Positions 45,731 through 55,349 of a stretch of DNA of 64,000 nucleotides are shown here, piece after piece. Within the stretch, counting starts at the first letter, position 1. Each line of letters begins with the position of its first letter. The position numbers and the translations under genes are program-made. Under the pieces are notes generated by a model. It was not told the origin of the DNA. It was given only the letters and a program-made list of their open reading frames with translations, and searched no databases. This stretch comes from Pelagibacterales bacterium MED-G40 (GTDB lineage: Bacteria; Pseudomonadota; Alphaproteobacteria; Pelagibacterales; Pelagibacteraceae): the NCBI GenBank assembly GCA_002457515.1, contig NTJN01000003.1, forward strand, positions 62,001 to 126,000, written 5' to 3'.

Positions 45731-48491
45731 AAATTTACCTAAAAATATTAAAAATATTAAAATTAAAGGCTTATCACTAGATAGTAGAAAAGTGAAAAAA
45801 GGAGACCTTTTTTTCGCCATTAAAGGAAAAGAGTTTAATGGAAATTTTTTTATAAAGGACGCAATATCAAAAGGAGCAGCTGCTGTAGTCTGTTCCCAAA
45901 GTTTAAAAAAAAAAAGTACAAAAACACCTTTAATTATTGTCAAAGATCCCAAATTATTATTATCAAGAGCATGTGGGATATTTTTTAAAAGGAAGCCAAA
46001 GAATATCTTTGCAGTTACGGGTACTAATGGAAAAAGTTCTGTAGCTGATTTTTTTCATCAAATTTTGAATATTAATAAAATTCCTGTAGCAACTATTGGA
46101 ACACTAGGTATTAAAAAGAATAGGGCCATAAAAAAATTAAATCTTACTAGTCCAGACATAGTAACTATTCATAAAGAATTATTTAATTTAAAAAAATCTG
46201 GCATAGACTATGTAGTTCTTGAAGCATCAAGCCATGGTTTGGCGCAGGGCAGACTAAATGAAATCGATTTTAAAGCAGGAATTTTTACTAACTTTAGTCA
46301 GGACCATCTGGATTATCACAAAAATATGAAAAATTATTTTAATTCAAAAATGATACTTTTTTCACGTTTGCTTAAAAAACGAAGCAACATGATTGTTGAT
46401 GAAGAGATTAAAGAATTTTCTAAGTTAAAAATGATAGCTGGCAAGAGAAGTTTAAAAGTAATCAAGGCAAACAGAATTTTTGACATTGATAAACAAAAAA
46501 TTTCTTTGACAGGCAGCTTCCAAACTACAAATCTTTTAATGTCAATAGCAGCAGCGAAACTTTGTGGATTAAAAAAAAGAGAAATAGATTTTGCTCTTAA
46601 TAAAATTAAGAGTGTTGACGGAAGATTAGAATTAATTAGAATTTTTCCAAACGGCTCTAAAGTTTATATAGATTTTGCACATACGCCAGGCGCTTTATCA
46701 ACAGTACTTAAATCACTGAGAAAAAAATATTCTAATACAATATCTCTAGTATTTGGTTGTGGAGGAGAGAGAGACAAAAAGAAGAGAGGAGAAATGGCTA
46801 AAATTGCTAGAAGATTATCTGACAAAATATATGTGACTGATGACAATCCAAGAAGGGAAAGTCCAAAAAAAATAAGAAAGATGATTACACAAAAATTAAA
46901 AAAAACCAATTATCTTGAAATCGGAAATAGGAGAAAAGCAATAAAAACTGCAATTCAAAAATCTGAACCTGAAGAGATAATTTTAATAGCCGGAAAAGGT
47001 CACGAGGTAACCCAAGATTATGGTAAAAAAATTTTAAACATATCCGACAAATCGATTATTAAAAGTATAAATTTTGTAGGTAAAAAATTTACTAAAAATA
47101 ATTACAACCAATATCTAAATTCTAAAATTTTAAGAAAAATAGTCAATAAGAATAAAAATTTTTCTTTTGAGGGTGTTTCCTTTAATTCAAAAGAGGTTAA
47201 AAAGGGAAATCTTTTTATTGCTATTAAAGGTTTGAGAAATGATGGGCATGAATTTGTATCTGAAGCCATTAAAAAAGGTGCAAATTTTTGTGTGGTTTCA
47301 AAAAATATTAAAGTTAAAAACAAAAGTTACTTGATAAAATGTAACAACACAATAAATTTTTTATACAACTTAGCTTTTTCAAAAAGAAGTCATTCAAAAG
47401 CAAAAGTGATTGCTGTAACAGGAAGTTCTGGGAAAACTACTGTTAAGACTCTTTTAGGAAAAATATTAAAAGTTTTTGGCGACACTTATTATTCTCCCAA
47501 ATCTTTTAATAACCATTATGGTGTACCTTTCAGTCTATCAAATTTAGAAAATAGTCATAAATTTGGAGTTTTTGAAATTGGAATGAGTAAAAAAGGTGAA
47601 ATTAATAATTTGTCTAAGCTGGTTAAACCAAATTTAGGTATCATAACCAATATAGCTGAAGCCCACATTGAAAATTTCAAAAACATAAAAGAAATCGCAA
47701 AAGCAAAAGGGGAAATAATAAATAACATTGATAAAGGTGGTAGCTTAATCTTAAATCGCGATGATAAATTTTTTAGTTTTTTAAAAAATTTAGCAGAAAA
47801 TAGAGGAGTAAAAGTTTTATCATTTGGTAATTCTACTAAATCAGACATTCGCCTAATTAAAGTTTTTAATTATAAAAATTACAAAAACTTAAAAATTAGA
47901 ATATGTGATGAGTCTTTATTACTTAAGGTCAGAAATATTGAGACATCAAATATCTATAATATTCTTTGTTGTATGGCGGTTTTAAAAATTTTGTATTTAG
48001 ATTTTAATAAGATTAAAAATTTTTTCAATTATCCATTATCACTTAAAGGAAGGGGCAAAACTCACAAAGTAAAAAGATACAAAACAAGGTTCAATCTCAT
48101 AGATGAAAGTTATAATGCAAACCCGCTTTCTGTAAAAAATGCAATTAAGAATTTATCTAATATAAAAGATAAAGATCATAAAAAGTACGTTTTACTTGGA
48201 GATATGCTTGAATTAGGAAACAAGTCAGATTTTTACCATAAAAATTTGTCAAAAATTATTAACAGTTCTAATATAGACAAACTATTTGTATATGGAGAAA
48301 AAGCATTAAAGACTTATAAGTATATATCAAAAAAAAAACAGGGAAATATTTTACAAGATAAAAATGATTTTGATGACGTTTTTTCAAATGTGATAAAAAA
48401 AGATGATTATTTGATGATTAAAGGTTCAAACGCTACTGGTTTAAATAAAATTTCTAAAAGTATTATAAAAGGAACAGCCAATGTTATATAG
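45708..48491 (+). CDS. murE/murF: Bifunctional MurE-MurF fusion ligase
   Basis: One continuous 927-residue frame containing two Mur ligases. Residues 1 to about 455 are MurE: LSLDSRKVKKGDLFFAIKG, ATP site FAVTGTNGKSSVADF, SSHGLAQGRLNEIDF and the meso-diaminopimelate-type motif TDDNPRRESP. From about residue 475 MurF follows: VSFNSKEVKKGNLFIAIKG, ATP site IAVTGSSGKTTVKTLLG, FEIGMSKKGEI and IDESYNANPLSVKNAI. Together they add the third amino acid and D-Ala-D-Ala to the UDP-MurNAc peptide. The two are normally separate adjacent genes. Overlaps ftsI and mraY (11 bp). Confidence 0.95.
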   Translation: MLLKKLIKNLPKNIKNIKIKGLSLDSRKVKKGDLFFAIKGKEFNGNFFIKDAISKGAAAVVCSQSLKKKSTKTPLIIVKDPKLLLSRACGIFFKRKPKNIFAVTGTNGKSSVADFFHQILNINKIPVATIGTLGIKKNRAIKKLNLTSPDIVTIHKELFNLKKSGIDYVVLEASSHGLAQGRLNEIDFKAGIFTNFSQDHLDYHKNMKNYFNSKMILFSRLLKKRSNMIVDEEIKEFSKLKMIAGKRSLKVIKANRIFDIDKQKISLTGSFQTTNLLMSIAAAKLCGLKKREIDFALNKIKSVDGRLELIRIFPNGSKVYIDFAHTPGALSTVLKSLRKKYSNTISLVFGCGGERDKKKRGEMAKIARRLSDKIYVTDDNPRRESPKKIRKMITQKLKKTNYLEIGNRRKAIKTAIQKSEPEEIILIAGKGHEVTQDYGKKILNISDKSIIKSINFVGKKFTKNNYNQYLNSKILRKIVNKNKNFSFEGVSFNSKEVKKGNLFIAIKGLRNDGHEFVSEAIKKGANFCVVSKNIKVKNKSYLIKCNNTINFLYNLAFSKRSHSKAKVIAVTGSSGKTTVKTLLGKILKVFGDTYYSPKSFNNHYGVPFSLSNLENSHKFGVFEIGMSKKGEINNLSKLVKPNLGIITNIAEAHIENFKNIKEIAKAKGEIINNIDKGGSLILNRDDKFFSFLKNLAENRGVKVLSFGNSTKSDIRLIKVFNYKNYKNLKIRICDESLLLKVRNIETSNIYNILCCMAVLKILYLDFNKIKNFFNYPLSLKGRGKTHKVKRYKTRFNLIDESYNANPLSVKNAIKNLSNIKDKDHKKYVLLGDMLELGNKSDFYHKNLSKIINSSNIDKLFVYGEKALKTYKYISKKKQGNILQDKNDFDDVFSNVIKKDDYLMIKGSNATGLNKISKSIIKGTANVI

Positions 48492-49566
48492 TTTTTTAAC
48501 TTCATTAGTAGAGCAGTACTCATTTTTAAATGTATTTAAGTACTTAACTTTTAGAACTGGACTTTCTGTTATCACATCACTTACTGTAGTATTTTTAGTA
48601 GGTGGGCCTTTAATTAAAATATTTTCAAAAAAACAAATTTTAGGACCCATTAGACAAGATGGGCCAATAGACCATATAATAAAAAAAAGCGGAACACCAA
48701 CTATGGGTGGAATTATAATTATAATTGGAATGTTGTCAGGAACACTGCTTTGGGCTGATCTATCAAATATATTTATCTGGACTCTTATTTTCGTATTTTT
48801 AAGTCTAGGAGTTTTGGGCTTTGTTGATGATTTATTAAAAATAAACCTTAAAAACTCAAGAGGTTTAAATTCAAAATTAAAGTTTTTAGGCCAATTAATT
48901 ATAGCACTAATAGCATTATATATTTTAATTCAATTTTCAGATCATCAATATTTATATAATTTATATTTTCCTTTTTTTAAAAACTTAATATTACATATGG
49001 GATTATTTTTTATACCATTTGCACTTTTTGTTATCATCGGATCTTCAAACGCTGTTAATCTTACAGATGGTCTTGACGGCCTGGCTACTGTTCCTGTTAT
49101 GTTGGTTGCTCTCTCATTCACTTTTATAAGCTATATAGTTGGTAACACTATTTTCTCAGAATATTTGCAACTACAATATATTCCTGGGGTTGGCGAAATA
49201 TCTATTTTTTGTGGTTCTATCGTTGGTTCTTGTCTAGGTTTTCTTTGGTACAACGCTCCCCCAGCTAAAATATTTATGGGTGACACTGGCTCTCTTTCTT
49301 TAGGAGGCTCACTAGCTGCAGTTGCGATTATTGTTAAACACGAAATCGTGCTAGCGATTATTGGAGGCTTATTTGTTTTAGAAACTATCTCGGTTATAAT
49401 TCAGGTAGCCTCATTTAAGTTGACCGGTAAAAGGGTATTTAAAATGGCGCCTATTCATCATCATTTTGAGAAGAAAGGTTGGGCAGAGTCTACAATAGTA
49501 ATCAGATTTTGGATAATCGCAATAATCCTAGCCTTAGTGGGTTTAGCCACACTTAAATTAAGATAG
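48481..49566 (+). CDS. mraY: Phospho-N-acetylmuramoyl-pentapeptide transferase MraY
   Basis: A 361-residue, roughly ten-span membrane enzyme that transfers phospho-MurNAc-pentapeptide to undecaprenyl phosphate, making lipid I. Family motifs: GTPTMGGIIIIIG, GFVDDLLKI, AVNLTDGLDGLA, FMGDTGSLSLGG and PIHHHFEKKGWAE. ATG at 48481 overlaps the end of the murE-murF gene by 11 bp. murD begins within 3 bp of its stop. Confidence 0.97.
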   Translation: MLYSFLTSLVEQYSFLNVFKYLTFRTGLSVITSLTVVFLVGGPLIKIFSKKQILGPIRQDGPIDHIIKKSGTPTMGGIIIIIGMLSGTLLWADLSNIFIWTLIFVFLSLGVLGFVDDLLKINLKNSRGLNSKLKFLGQLIIALIALYILIQFSDHQYLYNLYFPFFKNLILHMGLFFIPFALFVIIGSSNAVNLTDGLDGLATVPVMLVALSFTFISYIVGNTIFSEYLQLQYIPGVGEISIFCGSIVGSCLGFLWYNAPPAKIFMGDTGSLSLGGSLAAVAIIVKHEIVLAIIGGLFVLETISVIIQVASFKLTGKRVFKMAPIHHHFEKKGWAESTIVIRFWIIAIILALVGLATLKLR

Positions 49567-49569
49567 TTG

Positions 49570-50865
49570 ATGGACTTATCAAAATTAAGGAAAAAAAGTT
49601 TTGCAGTTTATGGACTTGGGTTGACAGGTATATCTGTAATTAATCATTTTAAAAAAAATAACATCAAAGACTTTTGTGTTTGGGATGACGATAAAATCAA
49701 AAGGTTTAAGTTTCAGAAATATCTGAACAACGGCAATTTTTCAAAAAAATTGGATAAAGTAGACTACATTGTAATAAGTCCAGGTGTAAATTTAAAAAAA
49801 ACAAAATTTAGTTCAAAATTACAAAAAAATAAAAATAAAATTATTACTGATTTGGATCTTTTTTATCAACAAAACATTAAAGGAAAAACAATAGTAATCA
49901 CAGGAACAAATGGCAAATCAACAACATGTAAAATAATTGAACATATATTAAAAAAAAATAAAAGGAATGTTCAAGTTGGAGGTAATATTGGCAAACCAAT
50001 TTTAGACCTTAACATCAAAAAAAAATCTTTCTATATTATTGAAGCATCATCTTTTCAATTATCAAATTCAAAAAATATTAAACCTAACTATGCTCTTATT
50101 TTAAATATCAGCAAAGACCATTTAGATTGGCATGGTAATTTTAACAATTATCGCAATTCAAAAATGAAAATTTTTTCAATGCAAGATAAATTTGATTATG
50201 CATTATTAAACGATAAAAATTTGATTAAAATTTTTAAAAAAAATAAATTCTCTAGTAAACTTAAAATAATAAAATCACTTAAATATGAAAAGTTAAGTAA
50301 TAAAATTAAAAATTCACATTTAAGCCTAAAATCTAACAAGGAGAATATGATCTTTATATTTGAATTAATAAAAATTTTAAAAATTAAACAAAAATATTTT
50401 TTAAAAGTTATAGAAAGTTTTAAAGGTTTAAACCACAGACATGAAATTTTTTTAAAGAAAAAAAATATTTCTTTTATCAACGACTCGAAAGCTACAAGCT
50501 TTGAAGCCTGCAAGTTTGCTCTTTCTAGTAACAAAAATATAATGTGGATTGTTGGAGGTCAGCCCAAGTTAAAAGATAAATTTAAATTAAATGGACTAAG
50601 CAAAAATATTATTAAAACATTTATAATTGGCAAAAACTTTAAATTTTTTAAAAATCAACTAGATGGAAAAGTTAATTTTGAAATATCAAAAACATTAAAA
50701 AAGGCTTTAATTTCAATATTCAAAACAATAGCCAAAACACCCGATAAAGAAATAAGTGTATTGTTGAGCCCAGGAAGCGCTTCATTTGATCAGTTTAAAA
50801 ATTTTGAAGAAAGAGGAAATTCTTTTAAAAAGTTGGTGAAATCTTATGGAAAAAAATATCTATAA
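49570..50865 (+). CDS. murD: UDP-N-acetylmuramoylalanine--D-glutamate ligase MurD
   Basis: A 431-residue cytoplasmic Mur ligase that adds D-glutamate. The N-terminal Rossmann segment (FAVYGLGLTGISVI) is followed by the ATP site IVITGTNGKSTTCKI, the EASSFQLSNSKNIKP segment, ISKDHLDWHGN and NDSKATSFEACKFAL; SPGSASFDQFKNFEERG near the end is MurD-typical. The frame also allows TTG at 49567 immediately before ATG 49570. It overlaps ftsW by 20 bp. Confidence 0.95.
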   Translation: MDLSKLRKKSFAVYGLGLTGISVINHFKKNNIKDFCVWDDDKIKRFKFQKYLNNGNFSKKLDKVDYIVISPGVNLKKTKFSSKLQKNKNKIITDLDLFYQQNIKGKTIVITGTNGKSTTCKIIEHILKKNKRNVQVGGNIGKPILDLNIKKKSFYIIEASSFQLSNSKNIKPNYALILNISKDHLDWHGNFNNYRNSKMKIFSMQDKFDYALLNDKNLIKIFKKNKFSSKLKIIKSLKYEKLSNKIKNSHLSLKSNKENMIFIFELIKILKIKQKYFLKVIESFKGLNHRHEIFLKKKNISFINDSKATSFEACKFALSSNKNIMWIVGGQPKLKDKFKLNGLSKNIIKTFIIGKNFKFFKNQLDGKVNFEISKTLKKALISIFKTIAKTPDKEISVLLSPGSASFDQFKNFEERGNSFKKLVKSYGKKYL

Positions 50866-51979
50866 AGAAAAATTAAATATTTATTGGCGTAATATTGATA
50901 AACAAATTTTTTTTAGTTTTATAATTTTGTTTCTCTTAGGGCTTTTTTTTTCTTTTTCATCAACCTCTTCATTAGCTGGTGAAAGGCTCAATAAAGATTA
51001 TTACTTTTTTTTTTCAAAGCACCTTACATTTGTTTTTTTATCACTTTTTTCAATGTTTATAATTTCATTTATTGAACGAAAATTTTTAATTAAAATAGTA
51101 ATTCCTATTTTCACTTTTTTATTAATAATGTTAATTTTAGTTCCTATAATCGGCATTGAAATAAAAGGATCTAAAAGATGGCTAAACTTATATTTCTTCC
51201 AACTTCAACCCATTGAACTTGTAAAACCCTTCTTTATTTTGATGACTGCAAAAATTTTATCATATTCTGAATTAAGAACATCAAATAGCTCATATTTTTT
51301 GAGTTTTATAATTTTATTATCAATAGTGACATTATTAGTTAATCAACCTGATCTCGGACAGTCAATTTTAATTATCGGAACATGGATTTCTGTGGTTTTT
51401 ATCTCAGGAATAAATATTTTTTATATAATTGCGTTTTTCGGTTTAGCGATCTCTTCATTTGTCACTCTTTTAATTATTTTACCAGAAAAATTAGGATACA
51501 TTACCAATCGTATAACTTCTTTTTTAGATCCTACTAAGGGTGATAGCTTTCAATCTCAAAAGGCATTGGACGCAATAAAACAAGGGGGATTAACTGGCCA
51601 AGGAATGGGAGAAGGAATTTTAAAGGATAGCGTTCCAGAAGCTCACACGGATTATATTATAGCAGTTATAACAGAGGAGTTTGGTTCATTAGTATCTGTA
51701 ATTATTACTTTAATTTTTTTGTTTATTTCTTATAGGATAATAAAAAAAACTGTGGTTGAATTAGACAAAAATTTAAAAATATCTCTTTGTGGTTTAGCTT
51801 CACTTTTAATTTTTCAAACCTTTATACACATCGGAGTAAATACGAGCTTACTCCCAACTACAGGAATGACTCTACCATTTTTAAGTTATGGAGGTTCTTC
51901 ATTACTTGGAAGCGCAATATTGGCAGGTATTATTTTAAATTATACTAAAAGCAGGTTTAAAGATGAAGAAATTGAATAA
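50846..51979 (+). CDS. ftsW: Septal peptidoglycan glycosyltransferase FtsW
   Basis: A 377-residue SEDS-family membrane protein that polymerises lipid II with FtsI. Recognisable are KGSKRWLNLYFFQLQPIELV, NQPDLGQSILIIGTW, GLTGQGMGEGILKDSVPEAH with TDYIIAVITEEFG, and TTGMTLPFLSYGGSS near the C-terminus. About ten hydrophobic segments are visible. RodA is the alternative, but its place between murD and murG supports FtsW. Overlaps murD by 20 bp and murG by 17 bp. Confidence 0.94.
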   Translation: MEKNIYKEKLNIYWRNIDKQIFFSFIILFLLGLFFSFSSTSSLAGERLNKDYYFFFSKHLTFVFLSLFSMFIISFIERKFLIKIVIPIFTFLLIMLILVPIIGIEIKGSKRWLNLYFFQLQPIELVKPFFILMTAKILSYSELRTSNSSYFLSFIILLSIVTLLVNQPDLGQSILIIGTWISVVFISGINIFYIIAFFGLAISSFVTLLIILPEKLGYITNRITSFLDPTKGDSFQSQKALDAIKQGGLTGQGMGEGILKDSVPEAHTDYIIAVITEEFGSLVSVIITLIFLFISYRIIKKTVVELDKNLKISLCGLASLLIFQTFIHIGVNTSLLPTTGMTLPFLSYGGSSLLGSAILAGIILNYTKSRFKDEEIE

Positions 51980-53051
51980 AAAAATTTTAATATCTACTGG
52001 AGGAACGGGAGGTCATGTTTTTCCAGCTTATAGTTTAGCACAATATTTAACAGGCCAAAATTTTTCTGTTGAGATTGTTACAGATACAAGAGGTATGAAG
52101 TTTCTTCAAAATTGTAAAATTAATTTAAAACTAATTAATACAGACACAATTTTTCAAAAAAATCCTTTTAAGGTTATTTATTCTTTTTTCCAAATAATCT
52201 TTGCTTTAATAAAATCTTTTTTCTTTTTGATTAATTCTAAGCCAAGTTTAGTTTTTGGAATGGGTGGTTATTCCTCATTTCCTATTTGTTTAGCAGCTAA
52301 ACTGCTTAAAATCCCTTTTATTATCTATGAAAATAATTTGCTATTAGGTAAAGCAAACAAGTTTCTTTTACCTTTTGCGCGTAAAATCTTCGTATCTTAT
52401 TCAGATCTCGAAGGATTAAAATCAAAATATGATTTTAAAAAAATTGAAATTGGAAATCTAATAAGAGAAAAAATTTTAAATTTTAAGTCTAACAAGAGTT
52501 TATTAAAAGAAAATGAAATTAGCATTTTAATTTTAGGTGGCAGCCAAGCGGCAAGGTCTTTTGCAGTAAAATTACCAAAAATAGTTGATCAATGCACTAA
52601 AGAAAAAATTAAATTGAGACTATTTCAACAATGCTTAAAAGATCAAAACCTGGAATTAGAAGAGCTATATAAAACTAAAAATATAAAGTTTGAATTATTT
52701 AATTTTAGCGAAAATCTATTAGAATATTTCTCAAAAATAGACCTTGCTATTACAAGAGCCGGTTCTTCCATGATCGCAGAATTGATAAATTGTAACATAC
52801 CATTTATTTCAATTCCCTTTCCTTACTCTGCAGAGAATCATCAACTTAAAAATGCCAAATATTTTGAAAAAAAAGGCTATGGATTTCTAGTTGAGGAGCA
52901 AGATATAGAGTTTAAGCTATTTACTTTGATTAAAATGATTCATAAAGATAAAAATCTTTTAACGCAGATAAAGGAAAAACAAAAAAATCACTCTGATAAA
53001 TCTGTTTTTAAGAAAGTTGATAAATATATTAAGGAGATAATAAATGAATAG
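51963..53051 (+). CDS. murG: UDP-N-acetylglucosamine transferase MurG
   Basis: A 362-residue GT-B glycosyltransferase at the cytoplasmic face of the inner membrane that converts lipid I to lipid II. The N-terminal glycine-rich loop is STGGTGGHVFPAYSLA; FGMGGYSSFPICLAA, ILGGSQAARSF and the donor-binding ITRAGSSMIAELI segment with IPFPYSAENHQLKNA follow. Overlaps ftsW by 17 bp and murC by 8 bp. Confidence 0.96.
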   Translation: MKKLNKKILISTGGTGGHVFPAYSLAQYLTGQNFSVEIVTDTRGMKFLQNCKINLKLINTDTIFQKNPFKVIYSFFQIIFALIKSFFFLINSKPSLVFGMGGYSSFPICLAAKLLKIPFIIYENNLLLGKANKFLLPFARKIFVSYSDLEGLKSKYDFKKIEIGNLIREKILNFKSNKSLLKENEISILILGGSQAARSFAVKLPKIVDQCTKEKIKLRLFQQCLKDQNLELEELYKTKNIKFELFNFSENLLEYFSKIDLAITRAGSSMIAELINCNIPFISIPFPYSAENHQLKNAKYFEKKGYGFLVEEQDIEFKLFTLIKMIHKDKNLLTQIKEKQKNHSDKSVFKKVDKYIKEIINE

Positions 53052-54441
53052 GATCAATATTGGAAAAAAAGAGATTATTCATTTTGTCGGTATTGGAGGT
53101 ATTGGAATGAGTGGTTTAGCTCAAATTATGAAAACTATGGGATTCAATGTTCAAGGAAGTGATTTGTATAAAAATAAAAATACTGAAAATTGTAAAAAAT
53201 TGGGAATAAAAATAATTTTGGGACATTCAAGAAAAAATGTTTCAAGTGCAACTATAGTAGTTAAATCAACAGCTATAAAAAATAACAATGTTGAATTAAA
53301 TGAGTCTAAAGCAAAAAGACTACCTATTTATGAAAGGGCAGAAATGTTAGCAAATATTGTGGCTTTAAAAAAAAATATTATAATTACAGGCTCACATGGA
53401 AAAACTACTACAACTTCATTAATTGGTAAAATTTTATCTGAAGCGAGATTAGATCCTACTATTATAAATGGCGGGGTAATAAATTCCATTAAAAGTAACG
53501 CAAAATTCGGAAAAGGAGAATGGACAGTTTTAGAAGCAGATGAGTCAGACGGGAGTTTTTTAAAACTTCCAATTAATTATTCAGTAGTTACGAACTTAGA
53601 TAATGAGCACCTAGACTTTTATAAGAATTTTAACAATCTTAAAAATGCTTTCACAAAATTTATAAATAAAACTCCTCCAATTGGTAAAGCAATTATATGT
53701 TTAGATGATCTAAATTTGAAAAATATTTTAAAAAAAATAAAAACTAAAAACTATTTAACTTATGGTTTTAATAAAAACGCTGATTTCCAAATTTTTAACA
53801 CAAAATATGACTCTAAATATTCTAAATATGATTTAAAATTTAAAGATCATAAATCAAAAAAAATAATAATCAAAAATATAGTTTTAAATTTAATTGGAAA
53901 ACATAATATCTTGAATTCGACTGCAGCAATAATAGTTTGTTTAAATTTAGGTATTCAAATTAAAACTATAAAAAAATCCTTAAAGATTTTTTCTGGAGTT
54001 CAAAGAAGATTAACTAAAATATTTGAGACAAACGGCAAAGAATTTTACGATGACTATGCCCATCATCCTACCGAAATTCTTTCAGTGCTAAAGGGATTAA
54101 GACAAGTTTATGAAAATAGAAAAATCATATCTATTTTTCAACCACACAGATACTCAAGATTAAAAAGTTTAAAAAGAGAATTCGCTTCATCTTTCTCAAT
54201 GTCAGATTTAGTTTTGTTATGTCCAATTTATGCAGCCGGCGAAAAAAAAGATTTGTCTTATAGTCAAGATAAATTAGCAAAACTAATTTCTCTAAACTCA
54301 AAAACCCAAGTTGTAATTATTAAAAACCAAATAGATGTGAAAAAATATCTTAATAAATGCTTAGTTGGAAATGAAATTGTAATTGGTATGGGAGCTGGAT
54401 CAATTTCAAAATGGATGAGAGACTTAAAAGGGAAAGTATGA
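53044..54441 (+). CDS. murC: UDP-N-acetylmuramate--L-alanine ligase MurC
   Basis: A 465-residue Mur ligase adding the first stem residue, L-alanine. Motifs: IHFVGIGGIGMSGLAQIM, ATP site IIITGSHGKTTTTSLIG, EADESDGSFLKLP, TNLDNEHLDFY, and YDDYAHHPTEI with FQPHRYSRLKSL in the C-terminal domain. Length is normal. Its TGA overlaps the murB ATG at 54438 (ATGA). Confidence 0.97.
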   Translation: MNRINIGKKEIIHFVGIGGIGMSGLAQIMKTMGFNVQGSDLYKNKNTENCKKLGIKIILGHSRKNVSSATIVVKSTAIKNNNVELNESKAKRLPIYERAEMLANIVALKKNIIITGSHGKTTTTSLIGKILSEARLDPTIINGGVINSIKSNAKFGKGEWTVLEADESDGSFLKLPINYSVVTNLDNEHLDFYKNFNNLKNAFTKFINKTPPIGKAIICLDDLNLKNILKKIKTKNYLTYGFNKNADFQIFNTKYDSKYSKYDLKFKDHKSKKIIIKNIVLNLIGKHNILNSTAAIIVCLNLGIQIKTIKKSLKIFSGVQRRLTKIFETNGKEFYDDYAHHPTEILSVLKGLRQVYENRKIISIFQPHRYSRLKSLKREFASSFSMSDLVLLCPIYAAGEKKDLSYSQDKLAKLISLNSKTQVVIIKNQIDVKKYLNKCLVGNEIVIGMGAGSISKWMRDLKGKV

Positions 54442-55343
54442 AATTAAAATTTGATGAACTAAAAAAAATATATGGCGATAATGTCTATAAAGATGAGATA
54501 CTATCTAAATACAGTTGGTTTAACCTTGGGGGACCATCGGAAATTTTTTTTAGACCAAATAGTGTTGCTCAACTGTCCTCATTTTTACGAGAAGTAAAAA
54601 AAATAAATAAAAAAATTACTATCTTAGGTGCTGGATCTAATACTTTAATAAGAGACTCAGGTGTAAACGGAGTTACTATTAAACTGGGATCAAAATTTTC
54701 ATTTTTAAATTTAATAAATGATGACACTATTCATGCGGGAGCTGCTACTCTTGATAAAAATATATCAAACTTTGCTAGGGACAACTCTTTATCAAATTTT
54801 GAATTTTTATCATGTATCCCAGGATCTTTAGGCGGTGGCATTGTTATGAATAGTGGATGTTATAAAAATGAAATATCAAAAATTTTAGTTTCAGTAGAGG
54901 TTATTGATAGTAATGGTAAAATATTTGAAATTGAAAAAAATAAGATCAACTTTTTTTATAGAGGATGTGATTTACCTGATAATTTAATAATTTTAAGCGC
55001 AAAATTGAAAGGTTTTAAATTAGACAAATCAAAAATTGAAAATAAACAAAATGAATTTATAAACAAAAAGAAGGATTCTCAACCAAGCCAAATAAAAACT
55101 TGCGGAAGTACATTTAAAAATACAAAAAATTTTAAAGCCTGGGAATTAATAAAAAAATCAAATTGTGACAAAATGTTTGTTGGGGAGGCAAAAATTTCTC
55201 CAAAGCACTGTAATTTTTTTGTTAATGAGGGAAACGCAAAAGCTTCTGAAATTGAGCAACTCATTAACAAAACAAAAGAAAAAGTTTTTGAAAAAACCGG
55301 AATAAACTTGGAATTAGAAATTAAGATTATAGGTGAAAGATAG
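54438..55343 (+). CDS. murB: UDP-N-acetylenolpyruvoylglucosamine reductase MurB
   Basis: A 301-residue FAD enzyme that reduces UDP-GlcNAc-enolpyruvate to UDP-MurNAc. Seen: YSWFNLGGPSEIFFRP, ILGAGSNTLIRDSGVNG (FAD site), CIPGSLGGGIVMNSGCYKNE, FYRGCDLP and GSTFKNTKNFKAWELI, with the C-terminal Glu in LELEIKIIGER. The frame is open from ATG 54411, but ATG 54438, which overlaps the murC stop, fits better. ddl follows 6 bp later. Confidence 0.95.
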   Translation: MKLKFDELKKIYGDNVYKDEILSKYSWFNLGGPSEIFFRPNSVAQLSSFLREVKKINKKITILGAGSNTLIRDSGVNGVTIKLGSKFSFLNLINDDTIHAGAATLDKNISNFARDNSLSNFEFLSCIPGSLGGGIVMNSGCYKNEISKILVSVEVIDSNGKIFEIEKNKINFFYRGCDLPDNLIILSAKLKGFKLDKSKIENKQNEFINKKKDSQPSQIKTCGSTFKNTKNFKAWELIKKSNCDKMFVGEAKISPKHCNFFVNEGNAKASEIEQLINKTKEKVFEKTGINLELEIKIIGER

Positions 55344-55349
55344 CAATAT

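Noticed and set aside
46664-47848. Several minus-strand ORFs inside the murE-murF gene
   Set aside because: They lie antisense to conserved ligase motifs and show no recognisable domains.
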